DNA of 64,000 nucleotides, from positions 124,001-188,000 of the forward strand of contig NZ_FTMB01000007.1 of NCBI RefSeq assembly GCF_900155885.1, given 5' to 3'. The translations under genes and the position numbers were made by a program. The notes under the pieces were generated by a model. It was not told where the DNA came from. It saw nothing but the letters and a program-made list of their open reading frames with translations, and did not search any database. The stretch is from Rhizobium sp. RU20A (GTDB lineage Bacteria; Pseudomonadota; Alphaproteobacteria; Rhizobiales; Rhizobiaceae). Within the stretch, counting starts at the first letter, position 1. Each line of letters starts with the position of its first letter. Below are positions 27,480 to 35,988 of this stretch, one piece after another.

Positions 27480-28232
27480 ATGTCCGCATCTCCACTTATC
27501 GACGCCGCCGAGGCGCTCGACCGCCAGCTTTCAGCCCTCAGCCTCGAGGAGCGTCTGGCGCTCGTCGCCGGTCTCGATGGCCGCGCCGTCTTCACCACCT
27601 CGCTCGGTATCGAGGACCAGGTGATCACCGCCGCGATCGGTACGGCCAAGCTCGACATCACCGTCTCCACGCTGGAAACCGGCAGGCTCTTCAACGAGAC
27701 CGTCGCGCTGATCGACCGGACCGAAGAGACCTATGGCATTCTCATCAAGCGCTTTTATCCTGATCAGGCCGACATCGATGCCTATGCGGCGCGCTATGGC
27801 CTGAACGGCTTTTACGAGAGCGTGGAAGCCCGGCATGCCTGTTGCGGCGTGCGCAAGCTGAAGCCGCTGGCGCGCGCGCTGGAGGGCGCAAGCTTCTGGA
27901 TCACCGGCCTTCGCCGCGGCCAGTCCGGCAACCGCGCCACGACGCCCTTTGCCGAGGCCGATCTGGAGCGGGGCCTGATCAAGATCAATCCGCTCGCCGA
28001 CATGGAGATCGAGACGATCAACGCGCTGGTTGCCGAGCGCGGCATACCGATCAATCCGCTGCATGCGCGCGGCTATCCCTCGATCGGCTGCGAGCCCTGT
28101 ACGCGGGCCATCAAGCCCGGCGAGCCGGAACGCGCCGGCCGCTGGTGGTGGGAGAATGACGAGAAGCGCGAATGCGGCCTGCATGTCGCGGAAGCCGCTT
28201 CCGAAATCCCCGAGACCGCCGCCGCCCATTAA
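27480..28232 (+). CDS. cysH: Adenylylsulfate (APS) reductase, assimilatory
   Basis: A 250 aa cytoplasmic enzyme that reduces activated sulfate to sulfite. It has the PP-loop fold ([17 protein letters not shown]) and, importantly, the cysteine pairs [12 protein letters not shown] and GCEPCTRA that bind a [4Fe-4S] cluster. These define the APS-reducing branch found in rhizobia and plants rather than the PAPS reductase of E. coli. [15 protein letters not shown] holds the C-terminal catalytic Cys. The ATG at 27480 follows AGGA. It is the first gene of a cysH-cysD-cysN run; no cysC or CysC domain is seen, consistent with using APS directly. Confidence 0.94.
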   Translation: MSASPLIDAAEALDRQLSALSLEERLALVAGLDGRAVFTTSLGIEDQVITAAIGTAKLDITVSTLETGRLFNETVALIDRTEETYGILIKRFYPDQADIDAYAARYGLNGFYESVEARHACCGVRKLKPLARALEGASFWITGLRRGQSGNRATTPFAEADLERGLIKINPLADMEIETINALVAERGIPINPLHARGYPSIGCEPCTRAIKPGEPERAGRWWWENDEKRECGLHVAEAASEIPETAAAH

Positions 28233-28284
28233 GGCCCTGCGCCTTGCCTTTTCTTACGAATTGCCTTCGGAGTACCCGTTCACC

Positions 28285-29256
28285 ATGCAAGCTGCCCGTC
28301 AGGACACTGACCTTTCCCTTTCGCCCGAGTACAACCAGCCGCAGGGTGCCAAGCAGCCGCTCGACCCGCATCTGAAGGCGCTCGAAAACGAGGCGATCCA
28401 CATTTTCCGGGAAGTCGCCGCCGAATTCGACAAGCCGGTCATGCTCTATTCGATCGGCAAGGATTCGTCGGTGCTGCTGCATCTGGCGCGCAAGGCCTTC
28501 TTCCCCGGCCGCGTGCCCTTCCCGCTGCTGCACATCGACACGGGCTGGAAGTTCCCGGAGATGATCGCCTTTCGTGACGAGATGGCGCGCCGGTTCGATC
28601 TCGACCTCATCGTCCACACCAATCCGCGCGGTGCGGTGGAAGGCATCTCGCCCTTCAGCCACGGTTCGGCCTACCATACGGATGTGATGAAGACGGAAGC
28701 GCTGCGCCAGGCACTGGACGCCGGCAAGTATGACGCGGCCTTCGGCGGCGCGCGGCGCGACGAGGAAGCTTCGCGGGCCAAGGAGCGCATCTACTCCTTC
28801 CGCACCGCCGACCATAAATGGGACCCGCGCAACCAGCGCCCGGAACTGTGGAACATCTATAACGGCATGATCCGCCGCGGCGAGAGCGTGCGCGCCTTCC
28901 CGCTGTCGAACTGGACCGAGGTCGACATCTGGCGCTACATCCAGGCCGAAGCCATTCCGCTGCCACCGCTTTACTATGCCAAGCCGCGCAAATATGTGGA
29001 GCGCGACGGCATGCTGATGTGGGCGGAAGACCCGCGCTTCGAGGCGCTGCCGGGCGAAGAGGTGCAGGAGGGCATGCTGCGCTTCCGCACGCTCGGCTGC
29101 TGGCCGCTGACGGGCGGTATCCGCTCCGACGCCACCACGCTCGACGAGGTGATCGCCGAACTCGAAATCGCAACCGTTTCCGAACGCCAGGGCCGCGCGA
29201 TCGACCGCGACCAGTCCGGCTCCATGGAAAAGAAGAAGCGCGAAGGATACTTCTGA
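28285..29256 (+). CDS. cysD: Sulfate adenylyltransferase subunit 2
   Basis: A 323 aa catalytic subunit of ATP sulfurylase, forming APS from ATP and sulfate together with CysN. The ATP-binding PP-loop is [39 protein letters not shown] and [20 protein letters not shown] are further family motifs, and the end [23 protein letters not shown] is diagnostic. The ATG at 28285 gives the usual length for rhizobial CysD with its N-terminal extension. It starts 52 bases after cysH. A palindromic repeat separates it from cysN. Confidence 0.96.
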   Translation: MQAARQDTDLSLSPEYNQPQGAKQPLDPHLKALENEAIHIFREVAAEFDKPVMLYSIGKDSSVLLHLARKAFFPGRVPFPLLHIDTGWKFPEMIAFRDEMARRFDLDLIVHTNPRGAVEGISPFSHGSAYHTDVMKTEALRQALDAGKYDAAFGGARRDEEASRAKERIYSFRTADHKWDPRNQRPELWNIYNGMIRRGESVRAFPLSNWTEVDIWRYIQAEAIPLPPLYYAKPRKYVERDGMLMWAEDPRFEALPGEEVQEGMLRFRTLGCWPLTGGIRSDATTLDEVIAELEIATVSERQGRAIDRDQSGSMEKKKREGYF

Positions 29257-29258
29257 TC

Positions 29259-29380
29259 TTCCCTTCGCCCCTTGGGGAGAAGGTGCCCCGGAGGGGCGGA
29301 TGAGGGGTTCCCTCCCCGGGTTGAAGGAAGCCCCCCTCATCGCCTCACTGCGTTCGGCACTTCTCCCCGAGGGGAGAAGA
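29259..29380. repeat. Rhizobial-type palindromic repeat between cysD and cysN
   Basis: The 188-base gap contains CTTCTCCCCGAGGGGAGAAG (29360-29379), a near-perfect 20-base palindrome, and at the other end TTCGCCCCTTGGGGAGAAGG (about 29264-29283). Between them GGATGAGGGG and CCCCTCATCGCC form an inner pair. The layout (CTTCTCCCC...GGGGAGAAG with GATGAGGGG/CCCCTCATC) is that of a common interspersed rhizobial mosaic element. It sits inside an operon and will form a strong mRNA structure. Confidence 0.7.
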
Positions 29381-29444
29381 GGAGGTCACAAAGACCACCG
29401 CGAACTCAATGCCGATTTAGATTTTCGCCGAAAGGTAAAACGAC

Positions 29445-30962
29445 ATGACCGCCTCCGCAACGGCAACCGCCGCCCTCGCCGACACCGTGCCGGCAGCCGC
29501 CCCGCTCTCCTCTACCCCGCTGGCCGCTCAGCGCGACAGCCGTCCGCTGCGCCTCATCACCTGCGGCAGCGTGGATGACGGCAAGTCGACGCTCATCGGG
29601 CGTCTTCTCTGGGACACCAAGGCCGTCAAGGAAGACCAGGCTGCGACGCTGCGCCGTGACTCCGTCGGCAAGCAGAACGATCTCGGCCTGCCGGACTTCG
29701 CGCTGCTGCTCGACGGCCTCCAGGCCGAGCGCGAACAGGGCATCACCATCGACGTCGCCTATCGCTATTTCGCGACCGACCGGCGCTCCTTCATCGTTGC
29801 CGATACGCCCGGCCACGAGCAGTATACGCGCAACATGGCGACAGGCGCTTCAACCGCCGACCTCGCCGTGCTGCTGGTCGATGCCCGCGCCGGCATTCTG
29901 GAGCAGACGCGCCGCCATGCCACGATCGCCTCGCTGATGGGCATCCGGCAGTTCGTGCTCGCCGTCAACAAGTTCGACCTGACCAATTACGACCGTGCCC
30001 GTTTCGAGGAGATTGCGAACGAGTTCCGCGAGATCGCGCTGTCGCTCGGCATCCGTCAGGTGACCGCCATCCCCATGTCGGCGCTGAAGGGCGAGAACGT
30101 CGTCTATGACGGCCGCGCCGCCATGCCCTGGTACGAGGGTCCGACGCTGGTGGAGTTCCTCGAACAGGCGCCGGTACGCTCCGGCCAAGCCGTCGGCTTC
30201 CGCCTGCCGGTGCAGCGCGTGTCGCGTCCGGGCGAAAGCTTCCGCGGCTATCAGGGCACGGTTGCCGGCGGTGCCGTGAAGCCCGGCGACTCCGTCGTCG
30301 TGCTGCCCTCCGGCATGGTCGCCAATGTCACCAAGATCGTCACCTTCGACCTCGTGCGCAACGCGGCCGTTTCCGGCGATGCGATCACGCTGGTGCTGGA
30401 CCGGCAGGTGGACGTGGCGCGCGGCGACGTGATCGCGGCCATCGACGCCCAGCCGCAGGTTGGCACCGCCTTCGATGCGCAGCTTGTGGCGCTGCAGCCG
30501 GATGGCATCCAGCCCGGCAAGCGCTACTGGCTGAAGGCCGGCGCGCGCCGCCAGCGCGTCACCGTGCGCCCTACCAGCCTGCTCGACATCAAGACGGGCG
30601 TCTGGTCGGCCCACACCGATGCCTTTGCGATGAACGCGATCGGCAAGGTGGCGCTCGATTTCGACGAGCAGGCCGTCTTCGATCCCTATGAGCAGAACCG
30701 CGCCACCGGCGCGTTCATCCTCATCGATCCCGATACGCTGAACACCGTGGCCGGTGGCATGATCACCGCCAAACGCTCCAGCATCGGCGGCCTTCACGCC
30801 GGCGGCGACGAGGCGCGCGTGGTGCTGACGCTTCCCGCCGATCTCGCCGACAAGCTGATGGCGACCGAACTCTTTTCCAGCCGCCGCCACGAGGCCGACG
30901 TGCGCCGCATGAGCGCCTCGGAAGCCGCGGACCTTTGGAAGGATGCGGGCGGGGACATCTGA
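29445..30962 (+). CDS. cysN: Sulfate adenylyltransferase subunit 1 (GTPase)
   Basis: A 505 aa EF-Tu-like GTPase that drives APS formation by CysD. G1 is CGSVDDGKSTLIGRLLWD, G2 lies in EQGITIDVAYRYF, G3 is DTPGHEQYTRNMATGAS, and G4 is NKFDL. Beta-barrel domains II and III follow. The length shows that no APS kinase (CysC) domain is fused, unlike NodQ/CysNC proteins of some rhizobia. Cytoplasmic, in complex with CysD. It follows cysD after a palindromic repeat, so relative expression of the two subunits may be affected. Confidence 0.95.
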   Translation: MTASATATAALADTVPAAAPLSSTPLAAQRDSRPLRLITCGSVDDGKSTLIGRLLWDTKAVKEDQAATLRRDSVGKQNDLGLPDFALLLDGLQAEREQGITIDVAYRYFATDRRSFIVADTPGHEQYTRNMATGASTADLAVLLVDARAGILEQTRRHATIASLMGIRQFVLAVNKFDLTNYDRARFEEIANEFREIALSLGIRQVTAIPMSALKGENVVYDGRAAMPWYEGPTLVEFLEQAPVRSGQAVGFRLPVQRVSRPGESFRGYQGTVAGGAVKPGDSVVVLPSGMVANVTKIVTFDLVRNAAVSGDAITLVLDRQVDVARGDVIAAIDAQPQVGTAFDAQLVALQPDGIQPGKRYWLKAGARRQRVTVRPTSLLDIKTGVWSAHTDAFAMNAIGKVALDFDEQAVFDPYEQNRATGAFILIDPDTLNTVAGGMITAKRSSIGGLHAGGDEARVVLTLPADLADKLMATELFSSRRHEADVRRMSASEAADLWKDAGGDI

Positions 30963-31108
30963 GCCGAGCGCGCACGACGCGCGCCCCTATCAGCGAAATC
31001 CAACCCAATGCAGAGGCGTGTTCCGAAAGGAGCGCGCCTTTTGCTTCCGGGAGGTTTGATAGATCACAATTTCGCAATGGCTTGCGCCGCATCCATCGTT
31101 CAATCGGT

Positions 31109-31198
31109 TGGTGTTTCCGATCAGCCGGATGGCGCCCTCCGCGCACCTTGCGCGTCGATTTTTATTAAATATTATCAAATATTTAACCGGAAACACCA
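31109..31198. mobile_element. Possible 90-bp MITE-like inverted-repeat element
   Basis: A perfect 11-base inverted repeat TGGTGTTTCCG (31109-31119) / CGGAAACACCA (31188-31198) bounds 68 bases that include an AT-rich stretch (TTTATTAAATATTATC) quite unlike the surrounding G+C. The right end is six bases from the truncated Bug pseudogene. No clear target duplication was found, so a regulatory hairpin is an alternative to a miniature transposable element or an IS remnant. The rest of 30963-31203 holds no gene that I recognise. Confidence 0.35.
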
Positions 31199-31203
31199 CC
31201 AGG

Positions 31204-31493
31204 GACCGTGCCGCTTCCGTCCCCGATGTGCCGAGCATTGGGGAGCCCGTGCCGGGCTACGAGTCCTACACCTGGAACCCACTTTTCGCGCGGGCCGGCA
31301 CGCCGAAGGAGATCGTCAAAAGCTGAACGCCGTGGCCAAGACAGCGCTCGCCGATCCCGACCTCATCAAACGCAAGGGCGAATTCAGCGCCACCATCGTT
31401 GCCTCGACCCCGGACGCGCCGAAGACCCATGTCAGCGACGACATCGCCAGATGGGGACCAATCGTCAAGGACGCCAACATCCGGCTGGATTGA
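31204..31493 (+). pseudogene. C-terminal remnant of a tripartite tricarboxylate transporter binding protein (Bug/TctC family)
   Basis: About 97 codons matching the end of Bug-family periplasmic binding proteins: SVPDVPSIGEPVPGYESYTW, LFARAGTPKEIV, then after a shift LNAVAKTALADPDLIKRKG and DIARWGPIVKDANIRLD before a stop. The frame changes at the run of A near 31318-31321; one missing base there restores EIV-x-KLNAVAKTAL. Two thirds of the gene, including the signal peptide, is absent on the left, where the inverted-repeat element ends. It is therefore both truncated and frameshifted. No tctA or tctB is nearby. Confidence 0.75.
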
Positions 31494-31585
31494 TCCCAAG
31501 CCAGGCGCGCCGCACCCCTGCCGGACCGGTCGGGGGTGCAGTATCCGGCACCTTCACATATCGGCGCCGCGCCACCCCAGAAACG

Positions 31586-31611
31586 AAAAAAGCCCGCATT
31601 TGCGGGCTTTT
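31586..31611 (-). terminator. Intrinsic terminator of tRNA-Pro
   Basis: On the minus strand AAAAGCCCGCAAATGCGGGC followed by TTTTTT makes a strong hairpin with a T-tract (stem GCCCGCA/TGCGGGC with a very short loop), starting four bases after the encoded CCA end of the tRNA. Its symmetrical A/T flanks mean it could also stop plus-strand transcription coming from the pseudogene. Confidence 0.85.
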
Positions 31612-31615
31612 CGAC

Positions 31616-31692
31616 TGGTCGGAGTGGAGTGATTCGAACACTCGACCCCCACGTCCCGAACGTGGTGCGCTACCAGACTGCGCTACACTCCG
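31616..31692 (-). tRNA. tRNA-Pro (anticodon CGG)
   Basis: A 77-base cloverleaf on the minus strand. The acceptor arms are CGGAGTG and CACTCCG, followed by A and a genomically encoded CCA. The D arm has GCGCAGTCTGGTAGCGC, the anticodon stem is CCACG/CGTGG with loop TTCGGGA giving anticodon CGG, and the T arm is GAGTGTTCGAATCACTC. The C1-G72 first pair is the usual proline identity feature in bacteria. It reads CCG codons, which are frequent in this DNA. Confidence 0.95.
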
Positions 31693-31706
31693 TGACCAGT
31701 GGCGCT

Positions 31707-31735
31707 CCTATAGAACAGGCTTTCGGGATGTACAA
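31707..31735 (-). promoter_or_regulatory. Promoter of tRNA-Pro
   Basis: On the minus strand TTGTAC (31735-31730), a 17-base spacer and TATAGG (31712-31707) form a good sigma-70-type promoter. Transcription would begin about eight bases later, a few bases before the tRNA 5' end at 31692. Confidence 0.6.
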
Positions 31736-32206
31736 GGGGAAATTCGTCAAAAAATACGGGGCTGTGGAGAAAGGTGCGGCGGTCCTTTGCGGCCGGGTGC
31801 GGCGCGGCGTGTGACAGGTGGATGACGGTTGCGGAGGCCGGCGAAAGCGGGGGGTGGAGATGGCGTCCTGGCCTTTCGTAGGCAGGAATGGTGGGGGGTG
31901 GCGGGCGGCTGCGGGTCGTCGGTGATCGCCGTCGGCAGCGCCGGTGTGGATAGCGCCGCTTTTCGATTGTTTTTTTCCAAAGCGTGCGGCGCGGTGATTT
32001 GCAACATCGGCAATTGGCGCTAGAGCAGGAACGCGGCTGCGGCCCGGACCGGTTTCTTCCCTGCCCTTCGGGCCGGCCTCCCGAAGAGATGACGGCAAGA
32101 CCGGTCACGCAGGGCGCAGACACGGGACAACCAGACAGGACCGGCCGCGGCGCCGGAGCCGACAGCGCCTGAGGCGCCCGGCGCGAAGGATGTGAAAGGG
32201 ATTGGC
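31736..32206. other. Intergenic stretch without a recognised gene
   Basis: About 470 bases between the tRNA promoter and the lipoprotein gene. It is G+C-rich with poly-G patches (GGGGGGTGGAG, GGTGGGGGGTGGCGGGCGG) and one T-run near 31970. I see no open frame with a ribosome site, no tRNA and no strong palindrome. The last 60 bases must hold the promoter of the lipoprotein gene. Confidence 0.6.
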
Positions 32207-32623
32207 ATGAAGCTTCGGATGATGACGGTGGCCGGCCTTGCGCTGGCGCTTGCCGGCTGCACGACGACGGGCGGCGCCGGCGGCGGCAATGCGGTGGAAG
32301 CCAAGTGGCTCGGCAAGCCGGCCGGTGGCTTCTTCGCGGCCTATGGCCCGCCGGTCTCCGACACGGAAAGCGGCTCTTCGACCATCTACAGCTGGAAGGG
32401 CGGCTACAAGACGCGCCGCGTTCCCGCCGAATATGCCAAGACGGCCGACGGCAAGCGCGGCAAGCTGATCTCGCCGGCCCGCACGCTCTATCTCAGCTGC
32501 TCGGTGCAGATCACCACAGACAGCGACTATGTGATCCGCGCCATCCGCATCCAGGGCGACCGCAAGAGCGGCAGCGGCCCGAGCTACTGCGAAGAGTTCC
32601 TCGGCGACGCCAAGGCGCAGTAA
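32207..32623 (+). CDS. Small hypothetical lipoprotein
   Basis: A 138 aa protein with a lipoprotein signal MKLRMMTVAGLALALAGCTT (lipobox LAGC). The mature part contains KWLGKPAGGFFAAYGPPVSDTESGSSTIYSWKGGY and a pair of cysteines (YLSCSVQ and SYCEEFLG) that could form a disulfide, as in small outer-membrane-associated proteins. AAAGGGA lies just before the ATG at 32207; an ATG at 32192 lacks such a site. Function unknown; it resembles small rhizobial lipoproteins with an SmpA/BamE-like GxPxxxxxxxxxxxxW pattern, but I cannot assign it. Convergent with nagK. Confidence 0.8.
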   Translation: MKLRMMTVAGLALALAGCTTTGGAGGGNAVEAKWLGKPAGGFFAAYGPPVSDTESGSSTIYSWKGGYKTRRVPAEYAKTADGKRGKLISPARTLYLSCSVQITTDSDYVIRAIRIQGDRKSGSGPSYCEEFLGDAKAQ

Positions 32624-32679
32624 GGTCAGACCGAGGCGCCGGGCATCGCCGGACGAGGCTTCTCGTCAGCTGCCCCGCC

Positions 32680-33591
32680 TCAGGCCGGGCGCTCGCTGAG
32701 GCCCAGGAGCGCCGCGCCGATCAGGCCGGGCTCGATTGCACATTGCGCCTTCACCAGCAGCGGACGGTTGAACGTGCGCAGGATGCGGCTGCGCAAGGTC
32801 CGGTCGATCTCAGCCAGCAGCGCATCGGAATTGGCGAGCCCGCCGCCGGCCGGCATGATCGTGGCGCCCGTGACGTTGGCGACCAGCGCCAGCGGCGAGG
32901 CGATGACGTCGACATAGACATCGATGGTGCGGGTGGCCTGCGTCTCGCCCGCCGTCCAGCCCGTGACGATCTCTTCGCTGGTCAGCGTCTCGCCCGAGAG
33001 GTGATGGTGCAGCCTCTCGAGGCCCCGCGCGCCGCAGATCGCGTCGATGCAGCCTTCCTGCCCGCACCCGCACGTAAAACGGGGCAGACGGACCGGCGGA
33101 TGCCCTGCCTCGGTCGCCGCGATCGGGCCATGGCCCCATTCGCCGGCAAAGCCGCCCTCGGCATTGATCAGGCGGCCATCGATGACGAGGCCGCCACCGA
33201 TGCCGGTGCCGAGGATGAGGCCGAAAACGACACGGTGACCCCGCCCGGCGCCGACGCCGGCTTCCGCCAGCACGAAACAGTCGGCGTCATTGGCAATCAG
33301 CACCGGGAGACCGAGGGCAGCCTCCAGATCGGCCTTCAGCGGCCGGCCGTGGATGCAGGGGATGTTGGCGACGACGGCGCATTGCGTGTCGGGATCGATG
33401 ATGCCGGCAATCGACAGCGCCACGCAGTCCGGCCGGCCTCCGGCGTCATGGATGACGCTGCGGAGAACGCCGACGAAGGCGTCGAAGTCATCGCGCGGGG
33501 TCGGGTGGCGCGGCACGGGCCGGATGTCGCCCGCCGCGTGCGCCACGGCGCCCTTGATGGCGGTTCCGCCAATGTCGAAGCAGACGATCAT
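32680..33591 (-). CDS. nagK: ROK-family sugar kinase, probable N-acetylglucosamine kinase
   Basis: A 303 aa ROK kinase. The ATP-binding phosphate-1 motif is CFDIGGTAIKG; the sugar site includes IANDADCFVLAEAGVGAG (catalytic Asp) and GFAGEWGHGP; the zinc-binding CGCGQEGCIDAICGARGLE is the ROK signature. It overlaps nagA by four bases (ATGA), which strongly suggests that it phosphorylates N-acetylglucosamine to supply NagA. Other ROK substrates (glucose, N-acetylmannosamine) cannot be excluded. Cytoplasmic. Confidence 0.87.
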   Translation of the reverse strand: MIVCFDIGGTAIKGAVAHAAGDIRPVPRHPTPRDDFDAFVGVLRSVIHDAGGRPDCVALSIAGIIDPDTQCAVVANIPCIHGRPLKADLEAALGLPVLIANDADCFVLAEAGVGAGRGHRVVFGLILGTGIGGGLVIDGRLINAEGGFAGEWGHGPIAATEAGHPPVRLPRFTCGCGQEGCIDAICGARGLERLHHHLSGETLTSEEIVTGWTAGETQATRTIDVYVDVIASPLALVANVTGATIMPAGGGLANSDALLAEIDRTLRSRILRTFNRPLLVKAQCAIEPGLIGAALLGLSERPA

Positions 33592-34766
33592 GCGGGCAGT
33601 CCCCTCGTGGTCGCGTGGAAGACGCAGCGGCCGCCGATCCAGGTGGACAGAAGCGACAGTTCCGGCGTCAGCAGCAGGAAATCCGCATCGCAGCCGGCGG
33701 CAATGCGGCCCTTGGTCGTCGCGCCACAGGCCTCGGCCGGGTAGAGGCTGGCCATGGCGAGCGCGTCTTCGAGCGGAAGGCTCAGCCGTTCATGCACGAA
33801 GCGGACCGAGGAGAGCATGTCGATGTCGGCACCCGCCAGCGTGCCGTCGGCAAGGGTCAGGCGTCCGTCCCGGCGATAGACCTGCCGGCCATTCAGTTCG
33901 AAGCCCTGCTCGTTCGAACCGATGGTCGACATGGCATCCGTCACCAGAAAGATGCGGCCCGGCCCGCGCTTGGCACGCAGCGCGATGCCCATCGCGACGG
34001 GATCGACGTGGAACCCATCGGCGATCAGGCCGCAGGAGACCCCTCCCGCATCGAGCGCGGCGCCGACCACACCCGGCTCGCGGTGGCCAAGCGGGCTCAT
34101 GGCATTGAAGAGATGGGTGACCATGGTGGCACCGGCGGCAAAATAAGCTGCCGCCGTCTGTGCGCCGACATCGGTATGGCCGAGACTGACAACGTAGCCG
34201 GCTGAGACCAGTGCGCGGACCTGATCTTCGCTGACGCTTTCCGGGGCGATGGTGATGAGCCTCAGGCCGACATCCCTCGCTTCCCTCGTCAGATAGGCCA
34301 GATCCGCCTCCGTCATCGGGCGGATCAGGGCCGGGTCATGCGTGCCTTTTCGGGCGAGCGAGAGATGCGGGCCTTCCAGGTGCAGGCCGAGAAAGCCCGG
34401 CACGCCGGCGGCGAGGGCCTGCTTCCCGGCCTCAACGGCTGCATCGCGGATCTCGGGCCGATCGGTGATCAGCGTCGGCAGCAGGCTGGTCGTGCCGAAC
34501 CCAGCATGGGCGGCGCAGATCGCGGCGATGCCCTCAAGGGTCGGCGCATTGTTGAGGAGAACACCGCCGCCGCCATTGACCTGAAGGTCCACGAAGCCGG
34601 GCACGAGCAGCGCGCCATGCGCCGGCACGCGCCTGACATTATCGGGCACGGATGCCTCGCCGAGCACGGCTTCGATCCGCCCGTCGCGGACCAAAAGCGC
34701 CTTGCCGTCTTCGAAGGCCTTTCCCGCCAGAATGCGGGCGCCGGTGACGCAGAATGTTGCCGTCAT
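33588..34766 (-). CDS. nagA: N-acetylglucosamine-6-phosphate deacetylase
   Basis: A 392 aa amidohydrolase that deacetylates GlcNAc-6-phosphate to glucosamine-6-phosphate. Metal and catalytic residues are visible in GLHLEGPHLSLARKGTHDP, VTHLFNAMSPLGHREPG, CGLIADGFHVDP and FLVTDAMSTIGS (catalytic Asp). The C-terminal LYPAEACGATTKGRIAAGCDADFLLL is the family's closing motif. Translationally coupled to the following kinase. The deaminase nagB is not adjacent, so the pathway must be completed elsewhere. Divergent from, or read toward, nothing else; 159 bases separate it from the AraC gene on the same strand. Confidence 0.93.
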   Translation of the reverse strand: MTATFCVTGARILAGKAFEDGKALLVRDGRIEAVLGEASVPDNVRRVPAHGALLVPGFVDLQVNGGGGVLLNNAPTLEGIAAICAAHAGFGTTSLLPTLITDRPEIRDAAVEAGKQALAAGVPGFLGLHLEGPHLSLARKGTHDPALIRPMTEADLAYLTREARDVGLRLITIAPESVSEDQVRALVSAGYVVSLGHTDVGAQTAAAYFAAGATMVTHLFNAMSPLGHREPGVVGAALDAGGVSCGLIADGFHVDPVAMGIALRAKRGPGRIFLVTDAMSTIGSNEQGFELNGRQVYRRDGRLTLADGTLAGADIDMLSSVRFVHERLSLPLEDALAMASLYPAEACGATTKGRIAAGCDADFLLLTPELSLLSTWIGGRCVFHATTRGLPA

Positions 34767-34925
34767 GTCGTTTCGGTCACCATGTTCAGGGCCTCCGGCC
34801 TGTCCGGATCGAGCACTGCCGCCCTGCCGTAACAGGGCATAATGAGGGCCGCTGTATCAAGAGGCATGCGCGATCTGGACAGTGGATGACCCCTGTGTCG
34901 GTGGTAGCTTGTGGCCACCGTGTCG

Positions 34926-35843
34926 TCAGGCCGCCTTGATGCGCATGCGTTTGCGGAAGGCCTGGGGACGGTCCCGGAACCGGTCGGCGAAGGCCTCGTA
35001 AAAGCGCGAGACCGAGCGGAAGCCCGATTCATAGGCGACTTCCGTCACCGAAAGATCGGTGGAAATCAGCAGCGACTGCGCCGTGTCGAGCCGGTGGCGC
35101 ACGATCGCCTGGTTGATCGTGTGCCCCACGGAGCGGCGAAAGAGCGTCATGGCATAGTTCGGATGCAGGCCGGCGGCGGCCGCCACCTGGCTTGCGGACA
35201 CATCCTCCAGCGCATGCTCGGCCACGAAGCGCAGCATCTTCTCGACATGCTCGATGCGCTCGCCATCATGGGCCGAGAGGCTGGCGATGGAGGCGCCGTC
35301 TTCGCGCAGGTCGCGCCATCCCTCGTGTTCGATGCGCTGCACGCGGGCCGTCAACTCGCTGCGCACGATGTCGGTGATCTCGTTGCCACCCGCCAGCAGT
35401 TCCTGATGCCATTGGGAGAAGACGCCGCGGTCGTGCGGGCGGATGGTCAGCGCCTCGACCATGGCGCCGCGGAACACGGCGTCGCGGAACCGGCTGAGCT
35501 GCGCCATGCCGAGAAACACCGACATCGGCACGTAGAGGCAGATGAAGCGGGTGCCCTCCGCCCGATCGATGACCTGATGGGGGATCATGCCCCAGAACAG
35601 CACCAGCCGTCCTTCGCTCAGCGTCAGTTCGCGGCCGTCGAACCAGTAGGTCATCCGCCCTTCCAGAAGGAAGTTCAGCTCGATCTGGCTGTGCATGTGC
35701 GGCCCGGGCATGCGGTGCACGATCGTGCTGATGCCGGCGCAGAACTTGTGATCGCTGAAGACGACAAGGGGATGGCGCGGATCGAGCTCCTTGTGGAGCG
35801 GAACCGCTTCGTCGGTGGATTGAAGGGGTGACACCACTTTCAT
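34926..35843 (-). CDS. AraC-family transcriptional regulator of the galactoside operon
   Basis: A 305 aa regulator. The N-terminal cupin-like sensing domain has GPHMHSQIELNFLLEGRMTYWFDG; the C-terminal AraC domain has two helix-turn-helices (VSASQVAAAAGLHPNYAMTLFRRSVG and LSVTEVAYESGFRSVSRFYEAFADRF). It is divergent from the six-gene sugar operon, so it most likely activates that operon on binding a galactoside. I chose the ATG at 35843, which leaves a 145-base control region; an in-frame ATG at 35966 would bring the coding region to within 23 bases of the divergent gene and cover the palindromes there. Confidence 0.87.
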   Translation of the reverse strand: MKVVSPLQSTDEAVPLHKELDPRHPLVVFSDHKFCAGISTIVHRMPGPHMHSQIELNFLLEGRMTYWFDGRELTLSEGRLVLFWGMIPHQVIDRAEGTRFICLYVPMSVFLGMAQLSRFRDAVFRGAMVEALTIRPHDRGVFSQWHQELLAGGNEITDIVRSELTARVQRIEHEGWRDLREDGASIASLSAHDGERIEHVEKMLRFVAEHALEDVSASQVAAAAGLHPNYAMTLFRRSVGHTINQAIVRHRLDTAQSLLISTDLSVTEVAYESGFRSVSRFYEAFADRFRDRPQAFRKRMRIKAA

Positions 35844-35848
35844 CTTAG

Positions 35849-35894
35849 GATCCCGGAAAAATTTCAGCAAAGAGCGGTAGAATTCTACGGGATC
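35849..35894. promoter_or_regulatory. Palindromes in the divergent AraC / sugar-operon control region
   Basis: GATCCCG (35849-35855) and CGGGATC (35888-35894) form an inverted repeat, and GTAGAATTCTAC (35877-35888) is a perfect 12-base palindrome between them. They lie immediately upstream of the chosen AraC start and about 95-140 bases before the binding-protein gene, a position expected for regulator sites or overlapping promoters. Confidence 0.4.
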
Positions 35895-35988
35895 GCAGAC
35901 GAGGATCAAGTCACGCTTTCGGGCGGGCCCAAGGGAGAACAGTCGGGCCGGCCGGGAGGTGAGCATTTCTGGTCATCGGGAGGATCAT

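Noticed and set aside
29445-30962. CysNC/NodQ bifunctional enzyme
   Set aside because: The protein ends at 505 residues with no APS kinase domain, and cysH is of the APS-reducing type, so PAPS synthesis is not implied here.
31008-31493. An intact 161-codon gene reading through the Bug remnant
   Set aside because: Only the last third in this frame resembles a protein family; the matching upstream part is in another frame, so the longer frame is fortuitous.
34926-35966. Longer AraC-regulator start at 35966
   Set aside because: It would leave only about 23 bases to the divergent operon start and would make the palindromic control region coding; the ATG at 35843 gives a normal domain start.
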